NCBI RefSeq assembly: GCF_009729545.1
Contig: NZ_WFIY01000004.1
Span: forward strand, 1,090,001 to 1,154,000
Reading direction: 5' to 3'
Length of the DNA: 64,000 bases
Origin: Acidianus infernus
GTDB lineage: Archaea; Thermoproteota; Thermoprotei_A; Sulfolobales; Sulfolobaceae
In this document: positions 28,106-37,858 of the stretch, piece by piece
Numbering within the stretch: position 1 is the first letter of the stretch
Layout of the letters: each line of letters opens with the position of its first letter
Translations under genes and position numbers: made by a program
Notes under the pieces: model-generated
Told to the model about the DNA's origin: nothing
What the model saw: only the letters and a program-made list of their open reading frames with translations
Databases searched by the model: none

Positions 28106-28582
28106 CGGTTATAGGTATCAGAAATTCTAATTCACGATATTGTTGTCTTAGTATTATATTTAGCGTTGATGTGAGCTTTCATTGTGCTACCTATTGTTGT
28201 ACTCCTGTTGAAAATCCGGTTACTTTAAACGTAATGTTCGGAAAATTAGTAGCCTGTCTTTATAAAGGGAATAACCTAGTATGGAAAATACTTATGAAGA
28301 GAATGGGCATCAAGTGCTAATATGCATACCTAGGTCAGTAATATTTAGTATTAGGAGATATAAAGTAGTAAAATACGAGGCATGCATAAATGACACTATT
28401 ATCACACAACCCTCTTGTGCAGACATATAGTGTTAACTCCGATGCCTAGATAATCTGTATTATCAGAACTTACTAAGGCTTATTTTCTTAATTTAAACGG
28501 ACATTAACTTGGACGAGTAAAGGTCCTTACGTTATAGTTTGTCCGGGATTCATTCGACTACTTCAATAGCTCATATTTTGGC
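28106..28582. other. 477-base gap without a recognisable gene
   Basis: Only short open stretches are present (for example 28331-28430 on the plus strand), none of which resembles a family I know. The base composition is less AT-biased than ordinary intergenic DNA here, so an unrecognisable gene relic is possible. Confidence 0.4.
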
Positions 28583-29827
28583 TTATTTATCTATTATGTT
28601 TATTATTTTATCCGTTTCTTCAATTTCGTCTATCCTTATTTTTATTTCATTCATTGCGTAGTGTTTTCCTCTTACTACTAAGAATGGTGGTAACGCAGTC
28701 CTTATTGCGTCGTAAATTGTCTTAGTTTGTAGGATTAGGAATTCTGCCTTATTTCCTGGCTTTACTTCCGGTTCTTTCAATTGCATTGCTTTATAAGCGT
28801 TAGTAGTTATTAAGTTTAGTAGTTTTTCAACTTCGTTTGATGTGAAGTGGTCTACTAAGAATGCTTCTTGTGCTACTCTTAGCATGTTATAATCTCCTAG
28901 GGGGTAAATTGGGTCTGCAACATTATCACTCCCTAAAGCTACGTTAATTCCTGAATTAATTAATTCCCTAATTCTGGCAACGCCCCTCCTCTTAGGATAA
29001 TTATCATAACGACCCTGCAAATGCATACTAACAATTGGGTTAGAAATTATTGAAACTCCTGACTCCCTCAACAAGAGTGTTAATTTATGAAAATACCAAT
29101 TATCATAAGAATGAGAAGCAGTCATATGACTAATTGAAGTTCTATAACCAATACCCCTAGATAAAGCCTCCCTAGCAACGACCTCAGAAAACCTAGAATT
29201 AGGATCGTCAGTCTCATCAACGTGACCATCAATCAATTTATTATACTCAACAGCGAGATCAAAAGCAATCTTAACAGATTTAACACCATCATCATAAGAA
29301 CGTTCACTGTGAGGAATTAAACCAACAACTTCTGCACCTTCCTCTAAAGCTTTCCTAATCTTTTCAAGGTTTTCATCAAAAAAGAATCCAGGGGAAGGGA
29401 ATGCAACAACTTGAATATCTACTAAAGGATTAGCCCTAGCCTTAAGCATTTTAAATACAACGTCGTTCCAAACCGGGTCATGCGACCTAACATAAAATAC
29501 ACCGTTGATGAAATGCATTTTTATTATTTTTCCTAATCTTTTCTCCAAATCATCCTGAGTTATTTTTTGAGACACTTCTTCCCTTATTATTTCTACTCCT
29601 TCTATTAGTGTACCGCTTAAGTTATGTCTTGCATAGTTTAAAGTTAATGCATAACCTAAATGAGCATGTGGATTTACAAAAGGTTTAGAAATTAGTCTAC
29701 CTTTAGCGTCTATTACTTCTCCATCTTTCTTATCGCAGTCTATGCACTCTATTATTCCCTCATCGTTAATATATATGGAATGACTCTTATTATCATCTTC
29801 TTGGAATTTTACGTTTTTTATAAGCAT
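28583..29827 (-). CDS. Amidohydrolase, cytosine-deaminase-like (CodA family)
   Basis: 414 aa TIM-barrel hydrolase. The ligand set of the cytosine deaminase group is complete: His 54 and 56 (PHAHLG), His 202 with Glu 205 in GHVDETDDPNSRF, His 234 (SISHMTASHS) and Asp 301 in LGSDNVADPIYPLG. It resembles the protein at 49307-50539 throughout, including the shared start MLIKN. In E. coli CodA the last motif begins G-x-D-D-V-F-D-P-W; here it reads SDNVADPIYP, so the substrate may differ (other aminopyrimidines, isoguanine, or cyclic ureides). Third-codon-position base use changes sharply between segments of this gene. Confidence 0.8.
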   Translation of the reverse strand: MLIKNVKFQEDDNKSHSIYINDEGIIECIDCDKKDGEVIDAKGRLISKPFVNPHAHLGYALTLNYARHNLSGTLIEGVEIIREEVSQKITQDDLEKRLGKIIKMHFINGVFYVRSHDPVWNDVVFKMLKARANPLVDIQVVAFPSPGFFFDENLEKIRKALEEGAEVVGLIPHSERSYDDGVKSVKIAFDLAVEYNKLIDGHVDETDDPNSRFSEVVAREALSRGIGYRTSISHMTASHSYDNWYFHKLTLLLRESGVSIISNPIVSMHLQGRYDNYPKRRGVARIRELINSGINVALGSDNVADPIYPLGDYNMLRVAQEAFLVDHFTSNEVEKLLNLITTNAYKAMQLKEPEVKPGNKAEFLILQTKTIYDAIRTALPPFLVVRGKHYAMNEIKIRIDEIEETDKIINIIDK

Positions 29828-29993
29828 ACAATCTTTATGTAAAAGGAAATTAAAGGCATTTACGTTGTTATGAACTGAGCATAAAGGTTATTCAAATTAA
29901 AGGAAATCATTTGCATATATGGCATTATTTCGTTTCAAATGTTCAAATAAATATATAATAGAAGAGAAGAAGGAAGAAAAATAAAATTTCTTA

Positions 29994-30403
29994 TTACGTT
30001 GTATACGTGTACGTTCCATTATAGTACATCATGTTATAGAAGTATCCTACAAAGGGATTGTATACAAATCCTTGCACATATGGTTGCACGAAGAAGTACG
30101 TGTCTGGCACTGATAGCCACACATATGCTGCACAGTTGTAAATTATACTATATGCCTTCGCCACCATTTCCTCTTGTAGTGTCGTATTAGTAATGTAGGT
30201 TTATTTAATACGTATTCGTTTATTATTTGCTGGATTTCAGAAGGAGGAGCATGAGGATTACCAGCATATATTCTTGCAAGGGCTGCAGGATTTGGAGCAG
30301 CAGCGTGAATTAAAATAAAAACAAATAATACTAGCAAGAAAAGCGTTATTATGCCATCTATCAATCTCTTTATAGCAAATTTAACTAATGCTCCAAGAAC
30401 CAT
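29994..30403 (-). pseudogene. Chimeric remnant: DppB N-terminus joined to the tail of a solute-binding protein
   Basis: From ATG 30403 the minus strand encodes about 70 residues of a DppB-type permease (FAIKRLIDGIITLFLLVLF, then the external loop). Around 30190 coding similarity passes to another frame that reads QEEMVAKAYSIIYNCAAYVW...VQGFVYNPFVGYFYN and stops at 29994. That is the usual end of a family 5 binding protein (family pattern V-x-G-x-x-Y-N-P). A deletion has therefore removed most of dppB and everything between it and the end of the binding-protein gene. A TATA-like atatttaaaaat remains near 30430-30441. An open frame on the plus strand at 29999-30190 is its shadow. Confidence 0.75.
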
Positions 30404-30451
30404 GGAGTAAATTATATTATTTGATTTTTAAATATTACGCACTAAGTTGCT

Positions 30452-30621
30452 GAGTGTGTCCAACAATTTAAATCATTTGAAACCTATTCATAGATAAACA
30501 TTAAATTCGACGTATTTAATAACTCTTAAGAGTGTTATCAAGCTAACAAAAATTCCACGTTATGGAAGTTTTACTCATTTATTTTGTAAATAGTCATTTA
30601 ACAAAATAGTTAGACACACTC
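30452..30621. mobile_element. 170-bp MITE-like element with terminal inverted repeats
   Basis: The left end is GAGTGTGTCCAACAA (30452-30466); the right end is the inverted counterpart, TTAGACACACTC, finishing at 30621. The inside has no open frame of note. The same 15-base end occurs at 63704-63718, at the start of a sequence running off the window. It occupies most of the space between the dppB remnant and the ABC exporter gene. No convincing target duplication is visible. Confidence 0.65.
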
Positions 30622-30668
30622 AATTAGCTTGCAATCAAATTTTTAATCAATATTTATATACTCCTACT

Positions 30669-33182
30669 ATGGATTTTGAGGCCGACGTTAATGACGGAAA
30701 GTTTTCCAACGTTAAGATTTCTCTTCATGATGGTAAATTGGAAGTTGACGGAAATTCTTACAATTTATCGGATATTGAGGACGTAAGCCTAGAGGAAGGT
30801 TTGGGAATTAACAGAATTTTTATCACTTATAAAGGAAAGAAAGTGTTAATTGCAGAGTTTACTAACAGGAAAAAGGAGGAACTCCTAACACTATATTATG
30901 CGCTCAAAAATAGATATGAAGAAAAACAGAAAGAAAAGGAAGAAGAAGAGAGGAGAAGAAGAAAAAAGGATACTGGGCATTTTATCGTCTCTTTGATTTC
31001 TCCTTATAAATATAAGGTAATATTAGGGACAATACTTTCATCTATTCTTGTAATACTTAGCTTAATTCCACCTTATTTACTGAAAATTTTAATAAATAAC
31101 GTATTTCAAGAGAGGGAGATCTACTTATTCCCTATCCTCATTGCTTCACTGATTTCAGTTAACGTCCTCAACGTTATTCTCTCGGCGTTGCAAAACTTTA
31201 TCCTAAATTTGAACGGTCAAAGGATAGTTAACGAACTTAGATTAAAATTATATAAACATGTAATGGAAATGTCATCTAGTTTCATTGATAGATATAATAC
31301 TGGGAGAATTTTATCCAGACTTACTACTGACATTAGTAACACTTTATGGTTCGTAACATGGGGAATTCCTTCAATTATAACAAACGTGGGAACGATAGTA
31401 GGTGTAGGAATAGCTATCTTTTTAATAACTCCTTCGCTGGGCCTTTACGCGTTGATTCCATTCCCAATTATAGTATTAGGAACAATAATGTATAGGAGAA
31501 GGAGTAAAATAGCTTACCATAAGCTGTGGAGGAGAACCGCAGATATATCTTCCCTACTAACTGACACGGTCCCCAACATAGATTCAATAAAGTCATACGT
31601 TAAAGAGGACTTTGAAAGTGAGAGGTTATCGAGGCTAAACAGTGAAGTAATAAGTGCACAAATGAACGTAATAAAAACGAACTTGACCTGGTTTCCTTTA
31701 GTAAGTGCTTCAATTTCCATAATTTCTGTCCTAATATGGTACGTTGGCGGTGAGGAAGTACTTGTTGGAAAAATAGAGCTAGGAAGCTTAGTAGCTTTCG
31801 TAACTTATACTACAATGTTTTATCAACCAGTACAAAACTTAATCAACAACGTTATTCCTTTTACTCAGCAATCCTTAACTTCAATGGACAGATTAATTGA
31901 AGTATTTAACGCAGAAAATGATGTAAAAATTGCTGATAATCCTAAGAAGATAGAAGTAAAAGGTGACGTTGAGTTCAAGAACGTCACTTTTAGTTACGAT
32001 CAAGTAAAGCCTGTAATTAAGGACTTTAGCTTGAAGGTTAAGAAAGGGGAAAAAATTGCAATAGTAGGCAAATCGGGCTCCGGTAAGTCAACCGTTGTAA
32101 AGCTACTTCTGAGGCTTTACGACCCTCAGAGCGGTGAAATATTGATAGACGGCATTCCTTTAAAGGAATTAGACCTTAAGAATTATAGAGAGCAATTAGG
32201 GTTAATAAAAGCTGAACCTACAATCTTCTACGGTACGGTTGAGTACAACATAAGGTATGGAAAAATAGATGCTAAGCCGGAGGAAATAGTTGCTGCGGCA
32301 ATGGCAAGCGGATCACACGACTTTATCATGGAAATGCCCTTTGCTTACGATACTCACTTAGGAGAGAGAGGGAATAAGATTTCCAGCGGGCAAAAGCAAA
32401 TGATAGAAATTGCTAGACTTTTTCTTAAAAATCCTAAAATGTTAGTACTTGATGAGGCTACATCTTCCGTTGATAGTTATAGTGAGAGGAAAATAATGGA
32501 CACTGTCATCTCACAATTTAAGGATTCTACAATTATCATGATAGCTCACAGGATTTCTACGCTTTACTACGCAGATAGAATAATCGTAATGGAAGAAGGA
32601 AGAATAGTTGAGGAAGGAACTTTAGAGGAATTGCTCAAAAGGAAGGATAGTAAATTTTACCAAATTTTTCAAACACAAATCCCATACATGGAGGAAACTA
32701 AACCTAGAATTGAAGGAAAAGGGTTTTCTTACTATTTAGAAATGTTAAAACCAGTGAATTTGGAAATTTTATCTAAAGATAAGGTAGTCTACGAAGGGAC
32801 AGTTTACGAGGTTAAGTCTTATTATAAACCATTTCCCATAACGAGACCTTATTTCCTCTTAATAGAGACTAATGAGGGTAGGTATTTCGCCGTGGACGAT
32901 TTTAGGAAATTAAAAGGGAGTGAAATTATAGAGAAAGAACTTGAGAGGAAGTACTTCATACCTAAGATAGAGAGGATAATAAAGATAGATACTACTGGAG
33001 ACGAGTTCATATGGAAGGTAATTACTAATAAAGGAAATACTAGTTTTAAAACTAGGGGAAGGAATAGCTTATTTAAAGTAGACGGTAAAGTCTTCATAAT
33101 AGATACCGAGGACGACGTTTTTGAAATAGAATTAAATGCAATTGATAAAAGGAGTGCTAAAATGATAGATGCAATATTATAA
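30669..33182 (+). CDS. ABC exporter (TMD-NBD) fused to an N-terminal domain and a C-terminal DUF1854 domain
   Basis: Four parts are visible. Residues 1-80 form a small beta-rich, PH-like domain; 82-101 is a highly charged Lys/Glu/Arg helix; about 105-385 is a six-helix type I exporter domain; about 430-665 is the ATPase, with Walker A GKSGSGKST near 466-474, signature KISSGQKQM near 570 and Walker B MLVLDEATSSVD. The last 150 residues match DUF1854 (ELERKYFIPKIERI..., W-K-V, D-x-E-D-D-V-F-E-I). In bacteria DUF1854 is usually a separate protein next to such an exporter, for example in cyanophycin loci. The substrate is unknown. At 837 aa the protein is long for an exporter half-transporter. 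Confidence 0.85.
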   Translation: MDFEADVNDGKFSNVKISLHDGKLEVDGNSYNLSDIEDVSLEEGLGINRIFITYKGKKVLIAEFTNRKKEELLTLYYALKNRYEEKQKEKEEEERRRRKKDTGHFIVSLISPYKYKVILGTILSSILVILSLIPPYLLKILINNVFQEREIYLFPILIASLISVNVLNVILSALQNFILNLNGQRIVNELRLKLYKHVMEMSSSFIDRYNTGRILSRLTTDISNTLWFVTWGIPSIITNVGTIVGVGIAIFLITPSLGLYALIPFPIIVLGTIMYRRRSKIAYHKLWRRTADISSLLTDTVPNIDSIKSYVKEDFESERLSRLNSEVISAQMNVIKTNLTWFPLVSASISIISVLIWYVGGEEVLVGKIELGSLVAFVTYTTMFYQPVQNLINNVIPFTQQSLTSMDRLIEVFNAENDVKIADNPKKIEVKGDVEFKNVTFSYDQVKPVIKDFSLKVKKGEKIAIVGKSGSGKSTVVKLLLRLYDPQSGEILIDGIPLKELDLKNYREQLGLIKAEPTIFYGTVEYNIRYGKIDAKPEEIVAAAMASGSHDFIMEMPFAYDTHLGERGNKISSGQKQMIEIARLFLKNPKMLVLDEATSSVDSYSERKIMDTVISQFKDSTIIMIAHRISTLYYADRIIVMEEGRIVEEGTLEELLKRKDSKFYQIFQTQIPYMEETKPRIEGKGFSYYLEMLKPVNLEILSKDKVVYEGTVYEVKSYYKPFPITRPYFLLIETNEGRYFAVDDFRKLKGSEIIEKELERKYFIPKIERIIKIDTTGDEFIWKVITNKGNTSFKTRGRNSLFKVDGKVFIIDTEDDVFEIELNAIDKRSAKMIDAIL

Positions 33183-33205
33183 AACACGAACATTGTCCTT
33201 GATCA

Positions 33206-33214
33206 TTTAAATAC
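33206..33214 (+). promoter_or_regulatory. TATA box for the M20 dipeptidase pseudogene
   Basis: tttaaatac is centred about 25 bases before the ATG at 33235; the promoter appears intact although the gene is broken. Confidence 0.5.
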
Positions 33215-33234
33215 TTCTTCAGCCTATCATTTTT

Positions 33235-34548
33235 ATGGAATTCTCAAAGGAAGAGTTAGAATTCTTCTTAAGTAAATATCAGGAATTCCTAAAGATACCC
33301 TCAATTTCAGCTACCGGAGAAGGTATAAGAGATGCGTCTAGCTGGCTTAAGGAATTTATGGAAGAATTAGGTATAAAAACTGAAATAGTTGAAACTAAAG
33401 GCCATCCAGTTGTTTACGGAAAAGTTAATAACGGAGGAAGTAAGACTCTATTAGTTTATAATCATTACGACGTTCAACCGGTGGATCCTATAAACGAATG
33501 GAAATATCCACCATTTTCCGCAACTATTTAGGATGGCTATATTTTTGCTAGAGGTGCATCAGATAATAAAGGAACCCTTATAGCAAGGCTTTTAGCTTTC
33601 TCTAAGTACAAGGGAAAACTTAACTTTAATTTTGTTTTTGAAGGGGAGGAAGAAATAGGTAGTATACACCTTAACGAATTCATTCAATCTAGAAAGGAGG
33701 AACTGAGTAAATCTTCTGCAGTAATAATGGAGGGTGCAGGGTTAGATACAAAAGGAAGACCAATGATAGTTCTAGGAGTTAAAGGTTTAGTCTACGTTCA
33801 AATAACGGTGAGGATTGGAGAAAGGGACGTTCACTCCTCAGTTGCACCGCTGATTAAAAATCCGGTATGGGAACTAATAAAGATACTTAACACAATTTAC
33901 GACGGTGAAAAAGTAAAAATTAAGGGATTCTACGAAGATATTGAACCTTTAAGTAAAGAAGTTGAGGAGCTCTTAGATAAAATAGAACTTGACGTTGAAG
34001 AGTATAGAAAATCTCTAGGCGTTTATTACTTAAATTACAAAGATAGGAAAGAAGTAGTTAAGGCTTTATATACTTGCCCGTCGTGTAACATAGATGGAAT
34101 ATTTGCAGGCTATATAGGACAAGGCAGTAAAACTATTGTTCCTTCTTACGCAATGGCAAAAATGGACTTCAGGCTAGTACCTAAACAGGATCCAGAAAAG
34201 ATTTACAAAGAACTAGAGAAAATAGTCAAGGCTATGGGCGGAGAAATTGTAGAAATGGGCCTTGAGAAACCGGTTAGAACTAGTCCAAATACTACAGTAG
34301 TTAAGGCTATGATATCCTCTGCGATAAAAGCTTATTCAAAAGACCCAGCAATTTTACCTAATGCTGCAGGCACTCAGCCGATGGGTTTATTTTACGATCT
34401 AGGGATTAAGGAGATAGTTAGCGCAATAGGAGTTGGCACACCTTCATCTAATGCGCATGCTCCAAATGAGAACGTAAGATTGGAGAACTTCTATAAGGCT
34501 ATAGAACATTCTTTATATTTTTACCAGGATTATGAGAGTTTAGGATAA
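33235..34548 (+). pseudogene. M20 family dipeptidase interrupted by an in-frame TAG
   Basis: The frame starts at ATG 33235 and encodes YNHYDVQPVDPINEWKYPPF, the metal-binding H-x-D region of carnosinase-like M20 dipeptidases. A TAG stands at 33529-33531, and the same frame resumes DGYIFARGASDNKG (second metal Asp), FEGEEEIGS (catalytic and metal Glu pair) and continues to 34548. Family members usually have a Lys or Arg at the stop, so AAG to TAG is the simplest change. There is no frameshift in the 1314 bases, so the lesion is recent or a sequence error. A re-initiated product from 33727 would lack the metal site. Confidence 0.85.
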
Positions 34549-34588
34549 AAAGAGAGGTAACTTAGAACTGATAGAAAAGCAGTGCTAT

Positions 34589-34760
34589 CTGACTTCCTCC
34601 TGGAAGGGTTCCCTCCCAAGGGGCTCATCAATTCGGGTAGCTCAGAGCATTGGAAGAGTGATGGACTTTCATCTATAAATGCTGTTACGCCTCGCTTGAG
34701 TTGGAGAGGAGAGTCATTAATGTAACTAAAAACTTTCTTGGGCTATCCTTCCCTTTTTTG
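34589..34760 (+). repeat. Dispersed repeat, copy A (IS-derived, non-autonomous)
   Basis: It begins ctgacttcctcctggaaggg, contains gggtagctcagagcattgga and ggactttcatctataaatgc, and ends near gggctatccttcccttt. Other copies or parts lie at 39508-39606 (inverted), 40966-41013, 43488-43541 and 63283-63500. The beginning resembles the reversed right end of the TnpB element at 55444-55486, so the repeat is probably built from IS200/IS605-type ends. The rest of the 34549-34938 gap shows no gene. Confidence 0.65.
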
Positions 34761-34938
34761 TAATTTTTCAAACTTAAGTTTTTCTATTTCTTTCTCTCTA
34801 TCAAAGAGATCTTTATGGTCTTCCTTAGGTTTTGGATCAAATAACAAGGGTCCAGTTACTGGGGAGATAGCCAATTAAAATAACTTTCTTCAAGAGCACT
34901 TAATCTAGATGGAATTTATAGTGTACAGCTACTATCAC

Positions 34939-36180
34939 CTACCTATGCAATAACCACTTCCATAAAGGAATCGCTTTAAATCCGTTCACCTTTCCTTCAT
35001 AATCCCAAGTTATTATTATTCCCTCCTCGGCTTTCAAAGACGAGCTTGCCTCTTTAAGACCTTCTATCTCCCTTTCCTCTATTTTATCTGTAGCGTAGGT
35101 TACCTGAATTAAAATCTTAGGCTCAAAATTTTTAGATACAACGAAGTCAACTTCCCTCTTTTTGCCTTTCCAGTAAAATACTTCCTTGCATCCCCTTCGC
35201 AATAGCTCAATGTACACTACGTTCTCCATTGCCCTAGAAATTGAGAATTCGTAACCTAAGGCGGTCGGATAACCAGTATCAATTATATAGAGCTTTTTAG
35301 GATTAGCTCTCCTTTTGCTTTCGCTCTTTTCAAATTCCTCAACTAAGAATGAAAAGTAAGTTTCTTTAGCCTTCGAGAACAGTTCAAGGATAGTATCTTT
35401 ACCTATCTTAATTCCTAACCCTTTTATGTAATTATAAACCCTATTCACGGTAATAGGATTAGAATAATTTGCTATAAGGAAACTTGCGAAAGTTTCAGCA
35501 ACACTAGGCTTTACTATTGAAAGGTCTCTAACAATCACTGAATCGAAATATGACCTCAAGAGTCTAACTTTATCTTCCTCAAGTACAACTGCTGGATAAG
35601 AACCGAACTGTAAATATTCCCTTAGGAGGGAAAGTATTTTTCCTCTTTGCAGAGTATAGTCCATTAAGGGATTATAAATGAACCCTTTAAACCTAAGGAA
35701 CTCCTTAAAAGATAAAGGATAAACTTCGTAATTGACGCTTCTTCCCCTAAGTTCATTAGCTATATTTAAAGGTGTTAACTGTGATGACGAGCCTGAGAGA
35801 AATATCCTAGCGTTTAACCTCTTCCTAAACCAACTACCGTAATTCTTTACATCTTGAATCTCATCAAAGAAAATATACTTAGGAGTTTTTCCGGTAAGTT
35901 CTTCAAAGGATAAAATTATCTTATCCAGATCGTTTACAGTCACGTTTTTTAACCTATAATCATCGAAGTCGACGTACAGGATTTCTTCACGAGAAGCTAA
36001 GCCTCCTTCAATTATTTTCTTTATTGTCTGATAGAGGAGGAAAGTTTTACCGCTCCTTCTTCCACCCGTTACTGTAATTATGTAATCCTTATCCAGAGGT
36101 AGGGATAAGTCTCTTTCTATTATATTAGGCAATGGTGAAGTAAGCCATTCTGCTATGAAGCTCTTTATTCCTTCTTCCAT
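34939..36180 (-). CDS. Archaeal AAA ATPase with DUF4143-type C-terminal domain
   Basis: The N-terminal P-loop domain has Walker A GGRRSGKT (39-46), Walker B KYIFFDEIQDV and a sensor-like LSGSSSQL. The C-terminal part has a winged-helix-like region and a restriction-endonuclease-like nuclease fold signature, FYWKGKKREVDFVV ... ILIQVTYA, the E-V-D-F...Q-V core. The function of this abundant archaeal family is not settled; toxin-like or mobile-element roles are proposed. A relative of the same layout lies at 43620-44885. Two inverted repeats with a shared half-site lie directly upstream (36217-36256), suggesting autoregulation. Confidence 0.8.
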   Translation of the reverse strand: MEEGIKSFIAEWLTSPLPNIIERDLSLPLDKDYIITVTGGRRSGKTFLLYQTIKKIIEGGLASREEILYVDFDDYRLKNVTVNDLDKIILSFEELTGKTPKYIFFDEIQDVKNYGSWFRKRLNARIFLSGSSSQLTPLNIANELRGRSVNYEVYPLSFKEFLRFKGFIYNPLMDYTLQRGKILSLLREYLQFGSYPAVVLEEDKVRLLRSYFDSVIVRDLSIVKPSVAETFASFLIANYSNPITVNRVYNYIKGLGIKIGKDTILELFSKAKETYFSFLVEEFEKSESKRRANPKKLYIIDTGYPTALGYEFSISRAMENVVYIELLRRGCKEVFYWKGKKREVDFVVSKNFEPKILIQVTYATDKIEEREIEGLKEASSSLKAEEGIIITWDYEGKVNGFKAIPLWKWLLHR

Positions 36181-36216
36181 AAGAATAATGGCGATTATAT
36201 GTTTAAGTCTTTTTCC

Positions 36217-36256
36217 GACCAGTTTTGCGTAATAACTGGTCTCTTAGAGACCAGTT
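36217..36256. promoter_or_regulatory. Operator array upstream of the AAA ATPase gene
   Basis: AACTGGTCTC-TTA-GAGACCAGTT (36234-36256) is a perfect 10-bp inverted repeat. A further GACCAGTT at 36217-36224 is inverted against its left arm, giving three half-sites of GACCAGTT. It lies 37-76 bases before the start codon at 36180, overlapping where BRE/TATA would be. Confidence 0.6.
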
Positions 36257-36316
36257 TAATTTCATTAACTAGATTTTATATATTCCAAGATATTTGCATT
36301 AAATATTAATTTTGGC

Positions 36317-36341
36317 TTTTTGTTTTAATTTAAAACAAAAA
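36317..36341. terminator. AT-rich hairpin between MFS and AAA ATPase genes
   Basis: TTTTTGTTTTA and TAAAACAAAAA form an 11-bp perfect stem with an ATT loop, 11 bases beyond the stop codon of the MFS gene ending at 36352. The T-runs fit archaeal termination, but it could also be a binding site. Confidence 0.45.
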
Positions 36342-36351
36342 AGTCTCCTTT

Positions 36352-37602
36352 TTATCCCTCTTCTAGGTAGCGGAATAAGTAAGAGTCTGCAAGCAAGAGT
36401 AAACCAGCAATTATGAAATCTATTCCATAGCCTAGGTAATGCGTAATATAGCCTGAAACTAAAGAGCCTAAAAAGAGCGAAATACCTACTACCGTACTGT
36501 AAACTCCTAACCCTCTACCTTGTTGCCTTTCTCCTACGATTTTAAAAATCATTGCAGTAGAGGAAGAGTAAAAGAGGGAGTAAGCTATTCCTGCAGCTAG
36601 AGGATAGAAAATTAGCCCAGAGATTAGTATTGGATAACCTAAAAAGAAAATGGAAAACGCACCAAGTACGACGTATGAAGAACCCCTTAAAATTAATGAA
36701 AGGTGAGCTATCTTACTCTCTTCCTCTGCTTCAAGTAAACTTGAGGAAATTCTAAAGCCTAATATTTGGAATATCATCCCGACAGTTATAACTAGTAATA
36801 CTTCAGATTTCTCTAATCCTTTAACGTAAAGCCCTGCAGGGTAAACTGTATTAAATATCCCGCTACTTATATAAAAAATGATCAGTCCCAGATAAAGGAG
36901 AGGAATATAATTTATTGGCTTTTTAGTAAGCCTACTGATAGAAAATACTTTAAAGCTGTGAATATTAGGTAAATGAAGGAAGAAGAGTGGCAAATGTCTT
37001 ATCCTAATCATGAAAGACTCTTTATGTTGTACCATTGCAGTCCGCTCAAAGGTTATTACTGGCCTAGGAACCAGCTTGAATCCAGCAATTAAAGTTCCCA
37101 GAGTTAATATGCCTAGAATTTCCTCTACTTCGTAAAGTTTTAGAAAAATAACTAGAAAAGTTGAGGCAAGCAAACCTAATAACATACCAATAGAGGAGAA
37201 GAAAGAGAACTTGGAAAACAGAGACCCCCAATGTTTTTTCTCTGCAGATTCCATAACTAGAAGGTTGAAAGGTGTAGTTGATGCTGTGCTCATGAAAACT
37301 AACAAGGAATAATTAATAGCAACGAAAGAAATTGAATTAAAGAAAGGCATTAATAGTAAGGGTAGTGCAGTTCCTGCAAAGCTTAATAATATCTGCTTTT
37401 TCCTGTCCATTCTATCAGCTAAGAAGCCCCACATTATTGATGCAGGAATTAATACTGCATTACCTAGAGAAATTACGTAAGCTACATCTATGGCATTACC
37501 ACCAAGGGTTAAAATTTGTAAAGTGACTAAAGTGGAAATTGGTCCTATTGCCATGTTAAACGGTATTACTAGATACATCCACTTGGTGCTATACTTTATC
37601 AT
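36352..37602 (-). CDS. MFS transporter, 416 aa
   Basis: About twelve membrane helices. The loop 2-3 motif is GFLADRMDRKK, a clear MFS A-type motif, and the second half repeats helices with GRGLGVYSTVVGISLFLGS, a drug/sugar-efflux-like motif C region. The sequence between helices 6 and 7 contains a long cytoplasmic loop rich in His, Arg and Phe. There is no operon partner: an AAA ATPase gene lies downstream behind a hairpin, and the 256 bases upstream hold nothing recognisable. Substrate unknown. Confidence 0.8.
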   Translation of the reverse strand: MIKYSTKWMYLVIPFNMAIGPISTLVTLQILTLGGNAIDVAYVISLGNAVLIPASIMWGFLADRMDRKKQILLSFAGTALPLLLMPFFNSISFVAINYSLLVFMSTASTTPFNLLVMESAEKKHWGSLFSKFSFFSSIGMLLGLLASTFLVIFLKLYEVEEILGILTLGTLIAGFKLVPRPVITFERTAMVQHKESFMIRIRHLPLFFLHLPNIHSFKVFSISRLTKKPINYIPLLYLGLIIFYISSGIFNTVYPAGLYVKGLEKSEVLLVITVGMIFQILGFRISSSLLEAEEESKIAHLSLILRGSSYVVLGAFSIFFLGYPILISGLIFYPLAAGIAYSLFYSSSTAMIFKIVGERQQGRGLGVYSTVVGISLFLGSLVSGYITHYLGYGIDFIIAGLLLLADSYLFRYLEEG

Positions 37603-37858
37603 CCTTGCTTTAAACTTACAATCTCGTTTAAAAGACTTATTGTAATCTTATAAACAATTTCGACCTTATATTCCCTTTTACAAAGTATAAATAAAATGAG
37701 GAGAATTTTTACAATGATTAGAATTTTCTCTGTTGCTTATAAATTATCATAGAGAGAAGAACGAATTATTCATTTAAACTTTTATGCAGTTAAAATTCAG
37801 CATTAGTTTAACTTAATGATAAGTAAAATTAAAGCAGTTCGTGAGAATATCCTTTTAC

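Noticed and set aside
29999..30190. Plus-strand open frame of 63 codons
   Set aside because: It is the antisense of the solute-binding-protein tail, whose motif and stop codon are recognisable on the minus strand.
32849..33193. Minus-strand open frame of 114 codons
   Set aside because: It lies opposite the DUF1854 domain of the ABC exporter, which has clear family motifs; no promoter was seen.
34589..34760. A tRNA or other classical RNA gene, suggested by GC-rich sequence such as gggtagctcagagcattgga
   Set aside because: The D-arm-like string does not continue into a cloverleaf, and the segment recurs in modular, partly inverted copies like an IS-derived repeat.
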